DNA of 64,000 nucleotides, taken from Reticulitermes speratus. Lineage: Eukaryota > Arthropoda > Insecta > Blattodea > Rhinotermitidae. The notes under the pieces are model-generated. The model did no database searches and was not told the DNA's origin. It saw only the letters and a list, made by a program, of their open reading frames with translations. A program made the position numbers and the translations under genes. This document shows, one piece after another, positions 45,180 to 56,894 of the stretch (its first letter is position 1; every line of letters begins with the position of its first letter). Location of the stretch: the NCBI GenBank assembly GCA_021186555.1, contig JAJKFL010000005.1:49879635-49943634 (forward strand), read 5' to 3'.

Positions 45180-45394
45180 CAGTAGAACCCCCGTATCCGC
45201 GGTTTACCGCGGCCCGAAAATATTCACACATTCACTGCCAAAGTCGACCATGGTCGATTTCAGTATTTACGTTTTAATTTGCCAGCGTCGACTTTAGTCG
45301 ATCTAAAGTTTACTCTGCGCTTTTATATATAGGGTTCGCTACTATCCGCGGTAGGTCTTGGAACGTATCACCCGCGGATATGGGGGGACTACTG
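45180..45394. mobile_element. Pogo/Tigger-like MITE
   Basis: 215 bp flanked by TA. Ends CAGTAGAACCCCCGTATCCG and CGGATATGGGGGGACTACTG. No coding frame. Confidence 0.8.
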
Positions 45395-45649
45395 TACGAG
45401 TAAAGTTATTCCTCTGCTTGTAACATTTCTTTAATTTCACATCCCAGAAGACCTGAATCCTCAGCAACACCGCTGTGAGAACCTCAAATCCTACAATCCT
45501 TCAAAGTGCCTCCAAGTCCCTTTTACCACCTCACAGAGAACTTCTACGTCTTTATTCTTACCTAATTAAACCTATTTCCCCTCAAGGAACGGATTAAAAT
45601 ACACAATACTCTGGTTTTTGCCTCTCATTTCATATGGGTGGCAGTCTTT

Positions 45650-46100
45650 TCTGCTTGACCCTTGAAGATGGGACTTATAGGTTGTCCGGAAACATCGGCA
45701 AATAACTGCTAATCTAAGCTGCGTAACATCCCAGAAGAGAGATCTAATTTACATCGCGGCTGAAGCCTGAAATCACGCACAAAGAGGAAGTAAAACGACG
45801 CTGGAAAAATTGCATAAGGAGCTTCATGATTTGAATCCTCAACAAATATTATTACAGGGATCAACTCAAGGAGGATGAGATCAGATCTAGGAATAGATGG
45901 GAGGATACTATTAAAGTGAATCATATAGAAATAGTATGAGAGGGTGTGTGCTGGAATCATGTTGCTCATGATGGGGACTTATATCGACTTAATGTACACA
46001 AAGTAATGAACCTTGAGGGTTCATGGAATGCAAGGAATTTCTGCTCCATGGTGTTAGTAAGTTCTCCTGAAGAAACAGCACTTCCCAAGAGGGAAGGCAG
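45650..46100 (+). mobile_element. Foldback half followed by a degraded LINE tail
   Basis: 45650-45780 is one arm of the GGCTTCCGCCGCG family (CTTGAAGATGGGAC, CATCCCAGAAGAG). From about 45885 the plus strand has the LINE tail (GATGGGAGGATACTATTAAA, then ATGAACCTTGAGGGTTCATG). Confidence 0.6.
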
Positions 46101-46795
46101 TTCCATCCGTGAAGTTAATAATAAAACAAAACATACACTATTTATTAATTTTCATTAATTTATTGCTTTATTTTATTACTGTCATTCCTGCTATCTATAT
46201 TATTCATTCCAAATTAAGTATACTTCAACTTATGTAGCATAATGGCTGGCTTAGAGAATTAACAGCCATTTGTAACATTATGTCTGCAGTAAATTAACTA
46301 AATAACCTGCAAACAAATTTTGGAATGGATCTGCAACATAACTTGGGAATTTCCAAGACAACAAACAACAGCTTGCATTTCATAAACTTGTTATTAGAAA
46401 TTGAAAGGAACCATGTCCAAAACTGGCAGCCTTACAACTTTATATTGTGGAATTAATGAATGACTGGAAAAAGTGATGTGGACATATTTGCAAACTTGTG
46501 TAAATGATTTATAAAAGCCTGTGTTCATATTACTTTAAGTAACTTTTGTCAATATTATTGAAAGGTATCTTTAAGAACGTAAAAACCTGTTGTACGATAT
46601 CCTTCACAATTAAAACAAGCAATACGAACACACAAATAGTAAAGAAAGTATACAAACAAGCTGCTTCGCACAAGAACACAATTATATTACAGCACCTTCC
46701 ACACTGACAAACAATATCACTGCAAAGCACCTGCACTTATCTTCAGGTAGTTAACACTTTATAACACTACAGATGTACCATGTTCTCAGCATATA
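46101..46795. other. Downstream of the HIRIP3-like gene; likely 3' UTR or spacer
   Basis: TTTATT (AATAAA on the minus strand) at 46141-46146 and near 46170 are candidate polyadenylation signals. A 68-codon minus-strand frame at 46736-46530 with a hydrophobic stretch is not supported as a gene. Confidence 0.35.
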
Positions 46796-47077
46796 AGGTA
46801 AAGGTCACCTTATAACACGCCATGAAGGCACAGAGGGCAGGTACAGGTATGGCTCTACCCATACACAACCTTGGTGCTGGAAGGAGGTGGGTGGTCAATG
46901 CCAAGCCCTCGTTGCTTTACCACCAAGAAAGAGAACCCGTACCCCTTGTACAGGACACTGGGTGGGCCTCAGGGCCGGGCTGGACGGGTACAGAAAACCT
47001 TGCCCCCACCAGGATTCGAACCCTGGATCATCCAACCTGTAGCAAGTGCTATACCGACTACACTATCCCAGCCGCCA
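46796..47077 (-). mobile_element. tRNA-derived SINE, family 2
   Basis: Minus-strand head GGCTGGGATAGTGTAGTCGG, B box GGGTTCGAATCCTGGTGG, 3' end AAGGTGACCTTTACCTT. It lies about 190 bp past the stop of the HIRIP3-like gene, possibly in its 3' UTR. Confidence 0.85.
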
Positions 47078-47267
47078 TTCTCGGCATAAAATACCTGGAC
47101 ACATCTTGTTGTGCTGAGTAAATTACATCTATTAAAATATGCTAAATGAAATCAACTGTCTGTAACGATGCTTATAATGGCAGTAGCACACTGTGTTGTA
47201 TTCAGTTTGATGCTCCTGACAACTCAAATACGGAGTCTTCAGATATCTTGTACACTGAGGAAAATCT

Positions 47268-50200
47268 TCAGTCTGAATCACTGTCAATAATGTCACGGAT
47301 TCGAGAAAACTTCTGCTTGATTAAGGCTGATTTCTCTTCAGCATCATGTTGGTAGTTCTCACTGTAATTCTTTGCAGAACTATATCGACTGGATCGCTGG
47401 GGCCTCCCTACCAAAACCAATGAATACATCAATTGTACATAATTTAATGTTCATTAACACTTGTGGAACAAACATAAAACATGGCACTGCACAACTGACT
47501 TAACTACTGCTGCTGCTCCTGCTACTACAGACCCGTTTCAGTAAAGGCCAGCATAAACTACAGAAAATGAAACAAGTCAAATTGACCACTTCTGAATTTG
47601 CAGTTGGCAGCTTATAAAACAATGCAGAAAAGAACATTCAGGACATACTGTTGATCACTTTTTTTTTATGTACTGGGGTGTCAGCTCAAACTAGTCAACC
47701 AGTAACTTAAAATGACTCACCCTTTTCTTCCATTATGTTGCCCACATCTAACTCCTGCACTTCACGTCTAGTTTCGATTTTCTTACGCAGGCGTTTGCAT
47801 TTTTGTATGGATGGCTTCCCTGAGAGGGTTAAAAATATATTTCAATCTAGATAGGCAATTATATAAACATATAGTAACAGGAAATATTATATATTGTACC
47901 CTGAGGTGTAGAAGATGCACAATCCATTGGCATGTTATCACAATGTTGATCAAGTATATGCTGCAACCCAAACCTTGCACTTGGCTGGAGTCACAGGAAA
48001 TTCATGTAAGAAGATGCAAGTCTTCTGAGATGTGATGCAGTGTTATCAAGTGAGTGGTCCCTGACATTTTGAAGGATCGTAGCGCCTTTGAAATGTCAGG
48101 AAATAATCGCCCAGTGACAGTGTAACATCCCAGGGGACCTGCATCTTCAGCAACACCACTGTGAGAACCTAAAATCTCACAGATTGATGTAACTGATAAA
48201 TTTATTTGACGTGTTATTTTACAATGTGTAGCAAGAGATAATACATATCCAATGCTATGTCAGTCGGCAGTGGGCCGGTCCCTCACTGCCGCAAATGCAC
48301 AAAGACCTCGTAACCTCGGAAAGAGGAGGCCCAAGCCCATATAGGGCTGTCGAGCCATGGTTATATTATTATTATTATATATTATAATGCTATGTCAGTG
48401 ACAGACGTGGAATTACAAGCCAGTAAGATATATATTTCATTATCAATCAGACAGGCAGCAATATCAAATGATTTGCAGTGGTAGATGTGAAATGGTGGTC
48501 GGAAGGCTGGGAAAGAATAAGTCGTGGCCTAATTACAGGCACAATCAATCATCCAGTACCAGGGGAAATCCTGTAAAACACCAGTGAGGGTTGCTGGTTT
48601 CACGGCTGTGGTTCCAACTACTATGCCTTCCACATACTTGTAATATAATAACATTATATTCTTCTCATTTATGATATTGTGCTGTCCTGCAAATGGTTAC
48701 CAGTGTTTCTGAGGAACATGTAACATTCGTAACCATCTACGATATTACATGATGTCATAACCCAGAAAACCACAATTAATTTTCACCACTGTGAAAACCT
48801 CAGAACTCAAGAACTAAGACATGTTATCACAGATGCAACCTGCTTAACTACAATGGCATATGCACCTTTAAGTCCTTCTTTCCGTAACAGATCAAGAAGA
48901 CCTTCAACCTTTGCTTTGTTGCCGCGACAGTTCTGCAAAACTTTAGAATATGTCACAGTGTGTATTCCAGCAAGACGCAGATAACGCTTCAGTGACGTGA
49001 TGCGCTTGTTTTCTGTAACCTGAAAATAAAAGTTACACTTCTTTACAGCTACTTCTAAGATTATTTTTCACAAAAATGTGAAAACATATGGAGATATAAA
49101 GTTTTCATAACAATGTTGTACAAACCACAATACATGACATGATATGTTCTCACCTTTAAGAGTTGAAGAATGGTGATATTCATTGTAATGATTATAAGAA
49201 ATGTCTTAGGTTTAATTTTTAAACTTTCCTCACTGTGCACTGCACTACTGTTACGTGCACATGCGCAGTCCAGCTGGATCAACATCGCATTATTTTGCTC
49301 CTAATACCCTTGTACCAAGAGTGAAAACCCAACCACCCACCTCATAGTACCAGGGGATTTAAAATCTCCTGTTCCTGAACAGACATGTTAATAGCAGAAA
49401 CAGCAGTTTGGCATAACTGTTTAGACAGCAAGATAGGAATATCCAGTCTTACAAAGAAAACTGCATGCCTCCTTCCTGCGTTTGTGCAGCACAAAACACA
49501 TAATAAAACGTCAGAACCCTGCACGATGCACGACCTACCTACAGCAGTTAATAGATAGGGCTGGCCAAGTCATTCCTTGACTTTACAGAACCCAAGAGCC
49601 CATCATCATTATTACAGACACCACCCTCCCCCACATTGGATCATATCCAAAGCCAGTTAAATCCAGTCCATACTTTCACATCCTAGTTCTCTAAGATCCA
49701 TTTTAATATTCTTCATCCATCTTATACACGGTCTCGGTCCTTGAAGTTTCCCAGTCAATATTCTGTGTGCAAGCTACATTTCCTGTCCATTTCCTCTTTC
49801 TTTGGTCCAGAGGTTTCAGACTGACCGACTAACTAAATAACTCCATCGACCAGAATCCTCCTTCAGAAACTTATAGTTCCTCAGCTAGTCAAGAAATTCC
49901 CCACATTTTATAGAACCTGAAAGTTCATTGCTGTGTTCACAGGAGCCCATCACTTGTACCTGTCCTGAGCCAGATTAATCCAGTCCACAACTTCCGATCA
50001 TATTTCTTCAAGCGTCACTTTAGTACTAAATTTCTATCTATGCCTAGGTCTTCCAAGTGGTCTCTTTCTTTCAGGTTTCCTCACCAAAATCCTATATATA
50101 TATTTACTGCTCACCCATACAACCCACAGGTCCCACCCATCTCATTTTTGACTTGATCACCTAAATAATATTTCGTGAGGAGTGTAAATATTGAAGCTTT

Positions 50201-53200
50201 TCATTATTCATTCATTTTCCTCAACAAATTGCACTAGTATTTCCTATAAAAAATGGCTAAGACATTTTACTGTTGGAGAGGATTTAATTAAAAACGTCTG
50301 ATAAAAATTTGTTAATTAGGAACATTAATTATGAAATTATTGTTCACTCTATAATTTTCAACTTACAGGTTTCTTTCTTTTTTCCTGTTTATCTCTCCCG
50401 GAATTCTTCTCATCAGAGTCGGAACTGTCCAAACTTGAACCAGATGACTTGCGTGATTTCTTTTTGGTAGATGCCTTTTTAATTGCTTCTGTCTTCCGTG
50501 TTTTGTTTCCTGCACCACTGTCTTCAGACTCAGTTGAACTCATGGAGTGATATGAAGTCTTGGTTTCACTGCTTGTTTTCTTAGACTTGTGTTCATCAAC
50601 ATCAGAAGAATCAGTGGAATCTTCTGTAGATTGCTTGCCTTTCAACCCTTTTACAGCATTAACAACTCTCATCTTTGTTAATGCATCTGAAGCCACATCA
50701 GAAGCTGATCCATGGCTTTTCTTCTTAACAGTTTTTTTGGTTTTTCTGTTTCCTGCTGAAACATCTGATTCTTCGGCAGAATCTGACACAATAAGTTCTG
50801 TTTTTTCTGCTTTTCCTTTCTTGCGATTTTTTTTGCGATTCCTTTTGACTCACTGACTGATCAACAGTCATGTCAGAGGTATCAGAGTTTGTATAAGTCT
50901 CTTGCCCAGAATTTTTCAAAGATTTATCAGCCTCCACATCAGAATCAGCATTTTTTCCACGGGTCTCCTTGCCTTGTTCTCTTTTTCTAGTTGGCTTAAT
51001 TTCTGTTTTTTCTTCTAACATTTTCAAAGGTTCATCGTCATCAGAATCAGAACTGTATGTTCTTATTTCTTTCTGCATTTTGTTTTTGATTTGTTTAATT
51101 TAGAATCCTTGTCAGAACTGCTTTCAGATCCCCTTGTTAACTTTCTCAGTTTCCCTGCTACCGAATCCTTTGTTGATACTTCCTCTTCAGAATCTGAATC
51201 ACAAACTTCTTGTTCTCTTCTTTTTATCGTTGTCTTAACATTCTGTGGCTTCTGCTTACCACTTTCTCTGTTGGCATTATTCAGACCATCCCTTTGCCTG
51301 ACAGTCTTCTTTGATATAGTATTCAATGGCTTCTCATCTTCAGAGTCTGAATCAGAATCCTTTTGTCTTCCCCCCTTAATTGTTGTCTTAGCTCTCATGT
51401 GCTTCTTTTTGCAGCTCTCTTCACCAGGACTACCTACTCTTTTTCCAGTAATCTTCTTTGGTACAGTCTTTAATGACGTCTCTTTGTCTGAATCAAAATC
51501 CTTTCCTATTTTATCTCTCATTTTTGCTTTAGCCTTTTGTTGTTTCCTTGCCCTCCCTTCTTTGCCAGAATCAGGGGAACTCGGTCTGTGTTTTGCAATT
51601 TTCTTTGTTACAGTCTTCAGTGACTCTTCTTCCAGTAAGTCGGAATCAGAATCCAATTCTCTTCCATCGTTCACTTTTGCCTTAGTAGTTTGCCGCTTCT
51701 CTTTCTTGTTCTCTCTGTCTGAATAAGTAGAATTGCCTCTTTGTTTCACACTTTTCTTTACTAAAGTCTTCAGTGTCTCTTCTTCTGTTGAGTCAGAATC
51801 AGGAGCCACTTCTCTTCGATCTTTCACTTTTGTCTTAGCATTTTGCTGTTCCTCTTTGCTGTTCTCTCTGTCTGAACCAGTAGAACTGTCTCTTTGTTTC
51901 ACAGTTTTCTTCGGTATAATCTTCAGTGGCTCTTCTTCCATGGAGTCAGAATCGGAAGCCACTTCTCTTCGATCTTTCACTTTTGTCTTAGCATTTTGCT
52001 GTTCCTCTTTGCTGTTCTCTCTGTCTGAACCAGTAGAACTGTCTCTTTGTTTCACAGTTTTCTTCGGTATAATCTTCAGTGGCTCTTCTTCCATGGAGTC
52101 AGAATCAGAAGCCACTTCTCTTCCATCTTTCACTTTTGTCTCAGCATTTTGCTGCTCCTCTTTGTTGTTTTCTCTGTCTGAACCAGCAGAACTGTCTCTT
52201 TGTTTCACATTTTTATTCGCTATAGTATTTAGCGTCTCTTCCATTGAGTCAGAATCAGAAGCCACTTCTCTTCTATTGTTCACTTTTGCCTGAGTTGTTT
52301 GCTGCTTCTCTTTGTTTTTCTCTCTGTCTGAACCTGTAGAACTCTCTCTTTGTTTCACACTTTTCTTTGTTACAGTTTTTTGTGGTTCTTCTTCCATTGA
52401 GTCAGAATCAGAAGCTGCTTGTCTTCCATCTTTCACTTTTGTCTCTGTATTTTGCTGCTTCTCTTCAATGTTCACTGACTCCAGTGCAGATTTTGAAATA
52501 TCCAATGTTTCATCTTGTGATTCGGAACTAGTAATTTGTTCTTTGTGCAAACACTTCCTCTTTGACGATTCTGGTTTATCTGCACCCTTTTTGACATGAA
52601 TCTGCATGTTCTGTTTTGATGGTGATGATTGTACAGAGTTTTCATCATCATCAGAAATATTTCCAGTTTGTCTTCTTGTCTCCTGTTTTGCAGGTGACTT
52701 CTTTGTCACATCATCACATGAAATATAATCAACTAAATCAACAGAACTACATTTTCCATCCTGAAGCTTCTTCCTTTCTGTCAAATGTTTTGCTCTCACT
52801 TTCTCTGTATCATTTTCCTCTTCCTCATTAGGAATAATCTCAGTATCAGAGTCCTCACAACCACTGAGTTCTACTTCCTCTTTCAAAATTTTATTCTTAT
52901 CTTTCTTGTGTGCACTGCTAAATTCCTTACCTAGATTATCTTGTTCAGCTGTCAAGCTTCCAAGTGTACCATGCTTCCTGCTAGAGCCCTCCTTATCTTG
53001 AAGAAGCTTTTGTCTTCTCTTTACTGGTTTATCATCTTTATCCTCTTCAGAATCAGAGCTCATTTGTTGCAGACTAACTCTTAACTCTGCTTCCTTTCTC
53101 TTGTATTTCTTGATCACCCTGAAATCATTTTCACTATCACTGTCACTCTCTTGTCTCCTCCGCTTCTCCTTTGTCTCCAGAGCAGAAACAGAATCATCGC

Positions 53201-53210
53201 TGTCACTCAT
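47268..53210 (-). CDS. HIRIP3: HIRIP3-like nuclear protein (HIRA-interacting protein 3 homologue)
   Basis: Four coding exons: 53210-50367 (948 codons), 49019-48866, 47819-47721 and 47407-47268, about 1078 aa. All splice sites are GT-AG; exon 2's donor GTGCAT is weak. The C-terminus is the recognisable part: exon 2 has ITSLKRYLRLAGIHTVTYSK and LLDLLRKEGLKG, exon 3 adds KPSIQKCKRLRKKIETRREV and LDVGNIMEE, and exon 4 starts GRPQRSSRYSS and ends RIRDIIDSDSD. This is the conserved HIRIP3 C-terminal region; HIRIP3 binds HIRA and core histones in nuclei. Residues 1-948 are low-complexity Ser/Asp/Glu/Lys, with imperfect 51-60-aa repeats around residues 245-680 (DSDSMEEEPLKIIPKKTVKQ-type), rich in casein-kinase-2-like sites. 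The ATG follows an in-frame TAA; an acceptor at 53258 implies an upstream noncoding exon. In exon 1 the frame shifts near 51070 and shifts back at an A8 run near 50835. HIRIP3 identity rests on the C-terminus only. Confidence 0.8.
48262..48358 (+). mobile_element. SINE 3' fragment (family 4 body with family 1 end)
   Basis: GTCGGCAGTGGGCCGGTCCC resembles the family 4 body. The end, CCCATATAGGGCTGTCGAGC, matches the family 1 tail at 19568. In intron 2 of the HIRIP3-like gene. Confidence 0.6.
49620..50185 (-). mobile_element. Two LINE 3' fragments in tandem
   Basis: 49620-49820 and 49830-50185 each carry, on the minus strand, the decayed LINE tail (AGATGGAT...WEDN-like, CTGGATTTAACTGG) and the second also the 3' UTR (AGAAGGAGGATTCTGG-type). 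Both are in intron 1 of the HIRIP3-like gene. Confidence 0.6.
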
Positions 53211-53259
53211 AATTACTATTTACCACTGCTCATCAGCTCACCCTGTTACAGATGGACCT

Positions 53260-54310
53260 GAAATATATAAAACATATACTAAAGTGTCTTCATGGTGAGA
53301 ATTTTTTCTATTCATTTTGTTGGTTTGGGTTTTCCATTCATACATTAATGCTTTAAGGTTTTATCATTTATGTGCTTAGGCAACAGTAACAATTTTTCTA
53401 GTATTTCATTCAATGTTCAACCTCTAATTTTGACAAGATCAGTCCAGAATTTACAGCAAGATATGAATCACTGGATTTGACTTGCATGATAAGCAATTAG
53501 TATGCTGCTGAAATCTATGCAAGGTATGGGGTTACTGAAGGGAAAGTGATGACCAGATTGTACCTGCATATTCACATGAACACAACCACTCACCTCCTAC
53601 CTCTTTGAGTGTCAGTACATTATTGTCCTCCAAACTGGTGTCAATAAAAGCAGGCAAGGGTTAAGGGTGGATAGCAAAACCCCCAGCTCACAGTTCATCA
53701 GAAAACTGAGCTCCACGCAGGCAATTTATGTGGACAATGTAAACAAAGGTGCATAAGCATCAGACTTACTTACTACAATCACACATGGAAAACTTGATAT
53801 CAGTCTGCCATACATATTGTTAGGAATTGTAGATTACAGTTTAATGTCTGCATTCACACAGTCACTCCCATCAAACAAGCTGTATATCTGTGTACAATAG
53901 ATTATTTTAATTGATAATTCTGTGATGTAAATCATCATATTTCTTTGACATGATTACATTTCACCATATATTATCATAAATGAATATCATGTACATAAAT
54001 GGCCGATACCTCCAATGATGTTTATACGAGGTGAATCAAATGAAGATCTAAAAAATTTGGGGGAGAAAAAAACCATCCTGTGTGCAGCAGTAGGTATGGC
54101 AAGTCATAAGCATGGGTTTAAAGCTTGCACTGCATATGGTAGCTTTGGCAATATGTTTCAAACCTATCTGCATTAAATTAACTGGTAATTTATTAACGTT
54201 TTTCATTTGACTCACCTACACCACAATATTGGTATTAAGCACATATGAGTGTATGTTCTCCACGCTTTGCTTTGTCCCATGAAAGGTGTACATAATGTAT
54301 ATGGACCTGG
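53260..54310. other. Upstream of the HIRIP3-like gene, no coding sequence seen
   Basis: Contains the acceptor TTTATATATTTCAG (ends 53258) of a presumed 5' UTR exon. No other feature recognised. Confidence 0.4.
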
Positions 54311-54314
54311 GATA

Positions 54315-54565
54315 GCAGTCTGTCTTGACATGGTTCAGTTACCACAGGGGCACGAACTGTTTCTCTACTTCAAAGTGTTCAGCCCAGCTCTAAGACCACC
54401 CAGGCATCCTAGTTAATGATTACCATGAGTTGTTTCAACGGTGGTACAGTGGCCGGGGCGTTAAGTTTACTTACAACCATCTAGTGGCCAGGTTAATGAG
54501 TGGACCTTATCTCTACTCACGCTTGCGCCTTCTCGGCATGCACTTTACGATTTACCTTACACTAA
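54315..54565 (+). mobile_element. tRNA-derived SINE, family 2, strongly decayed
   Basis: GTGGCCGGGGCGTTAAGTTT and CATCTAGTGGCCAGGTTAAT, then TCTCTACTCACG and TTCTCGGCATG match the family 2 body. Head and B box are unrecognisable. Confidence 0.6.
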
Positions 54566-55040
54566 CGTAAATAATTAATAATTCACACTCACAGACGACA
54601 TGTGTTTACACAGATAGTCAGTCTATTAGTGAATACGACTGTTGTAGTTCTGCGTTAGTTACTTTTGGCGCACTCAACTGACATTACCAATCAGCTGACT
54701 TCCGATACAATTGGCGGGAAGACTTCGGGTGCAGGAAGATTTGATATTTCTGATGCTTGAAACACATGTGTAATTACAACAGAGTGTAGCGCAGCTTAAA
54801 AGTTTGATATTATCAATCAATTTTCAATAGATCGTTAATTCATTACTACGAACGCAAACTTTTCTTCAGATCTGACTCTCCATTAATCTAACCTCCATGG
54901 AGTTTATCTTTTATCCGTTGTGCTGGTCAATGGATAAACACATATCACAGGAGTGTCTTCTTAGCAGGCAGTGCTCTCATTTTTGCTGTAACGTACCACG
55001 GGTCGGAGGTAGGAAATAGAGTGTCGTTAGAATAACCAGA

Positions 55041-55234
55041 ATGAGTAAAAGTTACGAAATAAACGGTTCGCATTGCAAACAGTCTTTGCATGCGAATATC
55101 GTATCACAATATGTAAGGGGCGATCCCGATCTACAACAATTTATGGCAAGGGAAATTGATCTTGCATATTCCAGTGGATCAACGAGAACGCAGTCGCTAA
55201 ATTACTTTCAAAGTAATCCGCGTTTTGCAAATTT
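55041..55234 (+). CDS. First coding exon of an unrecognised gene
   Basis: The frame opens MSKSYEINGSHCKQSLHANI, contains FMAREIDLAYSSGS, and ends FQSNPRFAN at TTT|GTGAGT, a consensus donor leaving phase 2. It reads 64 codons without a stop and looks protein-like rather than repeat-derived. It starts about 1.8 kb from the HIRIP3-like start in divergent orientation, so the two may share a promoter region. No continuation exon was found; if real, its intron would contain a foldback element, and DNAJC30 might lie within it. Family unknown; only this exon can be described. Confidence 0.4.
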
Positions 55235-55257
55235 GTGAGTACGTTCATTACCGTTGA

Positions 55258-55408
55258 TTTCAGGCTTCCGCCGCGATGTTGATGAAATCTGTAGTCTTCT
55301 GGGTTATTACACGGCGTCGTGTGGTAATTATTTCATTGGTAATTGTGGTAATTAATTACCACACGACGCCGTGTAATAACCCAGAAGACCACAGATCTCA
55401 TTACCGTT
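55258..55408. repeat. Foldback element, GGCTTCCGCCGCG family (short)
   Basis: TTATTACACGGCGTCGTGTG with its complement CACACGACGCCGTGTAATAA around 55340-55380. The left end has TTTCAGGCTTCCGCCGCGAT. The loop is GGTAATTGTGG-like. Confidence 0.82.
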
Positions 55409-55665
55409 GTTCTTACTCACTCACAGTGGGTAATCCATGACAGTGGGCCAGTAGTAGAATAAGTAGTAATCAGTGATTAGAATCAGCTGTTACCAAACAT
55501 GGCAACGCAAGTGTTGGAATGACAGAAATTGTTCCGTTTTGTGTAGTGATGTACACTAGACTACAAAAGACGAGCATGTACATAAATTGTCGTGCAATTG
55601 CAAAGTAAAATATCTGTAATCGGATACGTTTAAGGTGTTGGTTATAGCCTGACATCTGAAGTGCT

Positions 55666-56343
55666 ATGATTTCAATCAGTTTTACATCGCGTTTTTCACG
55701 AACTGCACTTACAAAATATTTTTCGATAAGTGCAGTATATAGTAGATCACATTATGAGTCCCTTGGTCTCACACGACATGCTACCCAAGCTGACATCAAG
55801 TCTGCGTACTACAAGATGTCAATGGAGTTTCACCCGGACAAGAACAAGGGCAGCGAAGACGCTGCCGAGAAATTTAGAGCAATATCTGAGGCATACGAAG
55901 TATTAGGGAATCTGAGACTTAGAAGGTTATATGACAAAGGAATATTATACACTGCAGGTGCGCAGTTTGCACGGAACGCAGAGGACACTACACAAAACGA
56001 TTCTGAATCAAAGTTCTATACATCTCGTGAACAGCGAAGCAAGGCACCACCTCCTGCGGGCAAAACTCCTATCTACAATTTTGATGAGTGGACTCACATG
56101 CATTATGGTGCATCGTTTGCCCGAAGGGAAGAAGCAAAAGCGAGGTACGCAAGTAAAGTTGGACGAAGTATCAGCGACAGACATTTTTTGTTCAGTGAAA
56201 TTATGTTAATTGGAGTTACTTTTATTTTGACTTTTCTGTCACTCTCATATATGAAAAATAATAGTTATGATGTAGTTGAGGATGTAAGTCAGGAGAAGAA
56301 TAACACAAATTATCCATCCAATTCTATAGGAACAGGAAAGTAG
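55666..56343 (+). CDS. DNAJC30: DNAJC30-like mitochondrial J-domain protein
   Basis: Single exon, 225 codons. Residues 1-25 are basic and hydroxylated with no acid, fitting a mitochondrial targeting sequence. The J domain spans about 29-93 (HYESLGLTRHATQADIKSAY), with the HPD motif at 56-58 (EFHPDKNKG) and helix IV ending LRRLYDKG. Residues 137-168 (YNFDEWTHMHYGASF) match the region after the J domain in DNAJC30, and 177-195 is a single membrane segment (MLIGVTFILTFLSLSYM), giving the DNAJC30 layout. Length is close to the human protein. In mammals DNAJC30 acts at the inner mitochondrial membrane, with ATP synthase and in complex I maintenance; here that is inference. It converges with VPS37. 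The start is the first ATG of the frame and gives a good targeting peptide. Confidence 0.88.
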   Translation: MISISFTSRFSRTALTKYFSISAVYSRSHYESLGLTRHATQADIKSAYYKMSMEFHPDKNKGSEDAAEKFRAISEAYEVLGNLRLRRLYDKGILYTAGAQFARNAEDTTQNDSESKFYTSREQRSKAPPPAGKTPIYNFDEWTHMHYGASFARREEAKARYASKVGRSISDRHFLFSEIMLIGVTFILTFLSLSYMKNNSYDVVEDVSQEKNNTNYPSNSIGTGK

Positions 56344-56876
56344 GCATTATAAATCATAATAATGTTTTAAAGTGAGTTTTGTGAGAAACTAACAAGCATA
56401 TTGGCAGAGTAAAAATTCAGATGTATCATGCTCAGGGTACAGATTTCCAGTGTATGGAAGTTGCATAACTTGACAAATGACATCTTAACCTGTTTGGAAG
56501 TTTGTTGCTATTTCACTGGTTATATGGGTATGAGGATGATGCACCATTTGCTTTACTTCTACACGAAGGCAATTAAATCAGAACTCCACTGTGTATTTGA
56601 AACAACTTGCATTAACTCCTAATATATTTATAGGCCTGCAGTTTACTTCCAAGTTTTGCTATGTTTGGGTCAGTGAATCTTCTATCCGCCAAGTTGCTTA
56701 TTTTGTAAACAGAGTTAAAACATAGTACATGTGATTTGCATACAGACTTTTAGAGAAATATTTAAGATGTACTTGGCTGTTAATGGTATGGAAGTCTGTG
56801 TTACCCGTTTAACAAATACATACAAAAGAATGTGACTTTCGAGCAAAACATTTTACTTTCTGAAAGCACACAGACA

Positions 56877-56882
56877 AATAAA
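56877..56882 (+). terminator. Candidate polyadenylation signal for DNAJC30
   Basis: AATAAA 534 bp past the stop. Nearer, weaker variants may be used instead. Confidence 0.3.
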
Positions 56883-56894
56883 AATTGTAGTATG

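Noticed and set aside
46530-46736. A 68-codon minus-strand frame with a hydrophobic core
   Set aside because: It lies downstream of the HIRIP3-like stop in probable 3' UTR; no homology recognised.
51091-52599. Long plus-strand frames (up to 211 codons) rich in Ser, Phe and Leu
   Set aside because: Antisense shadows of the acidic HIRIP3-like exon; composition is explained by complemented GAA/TCA codons.
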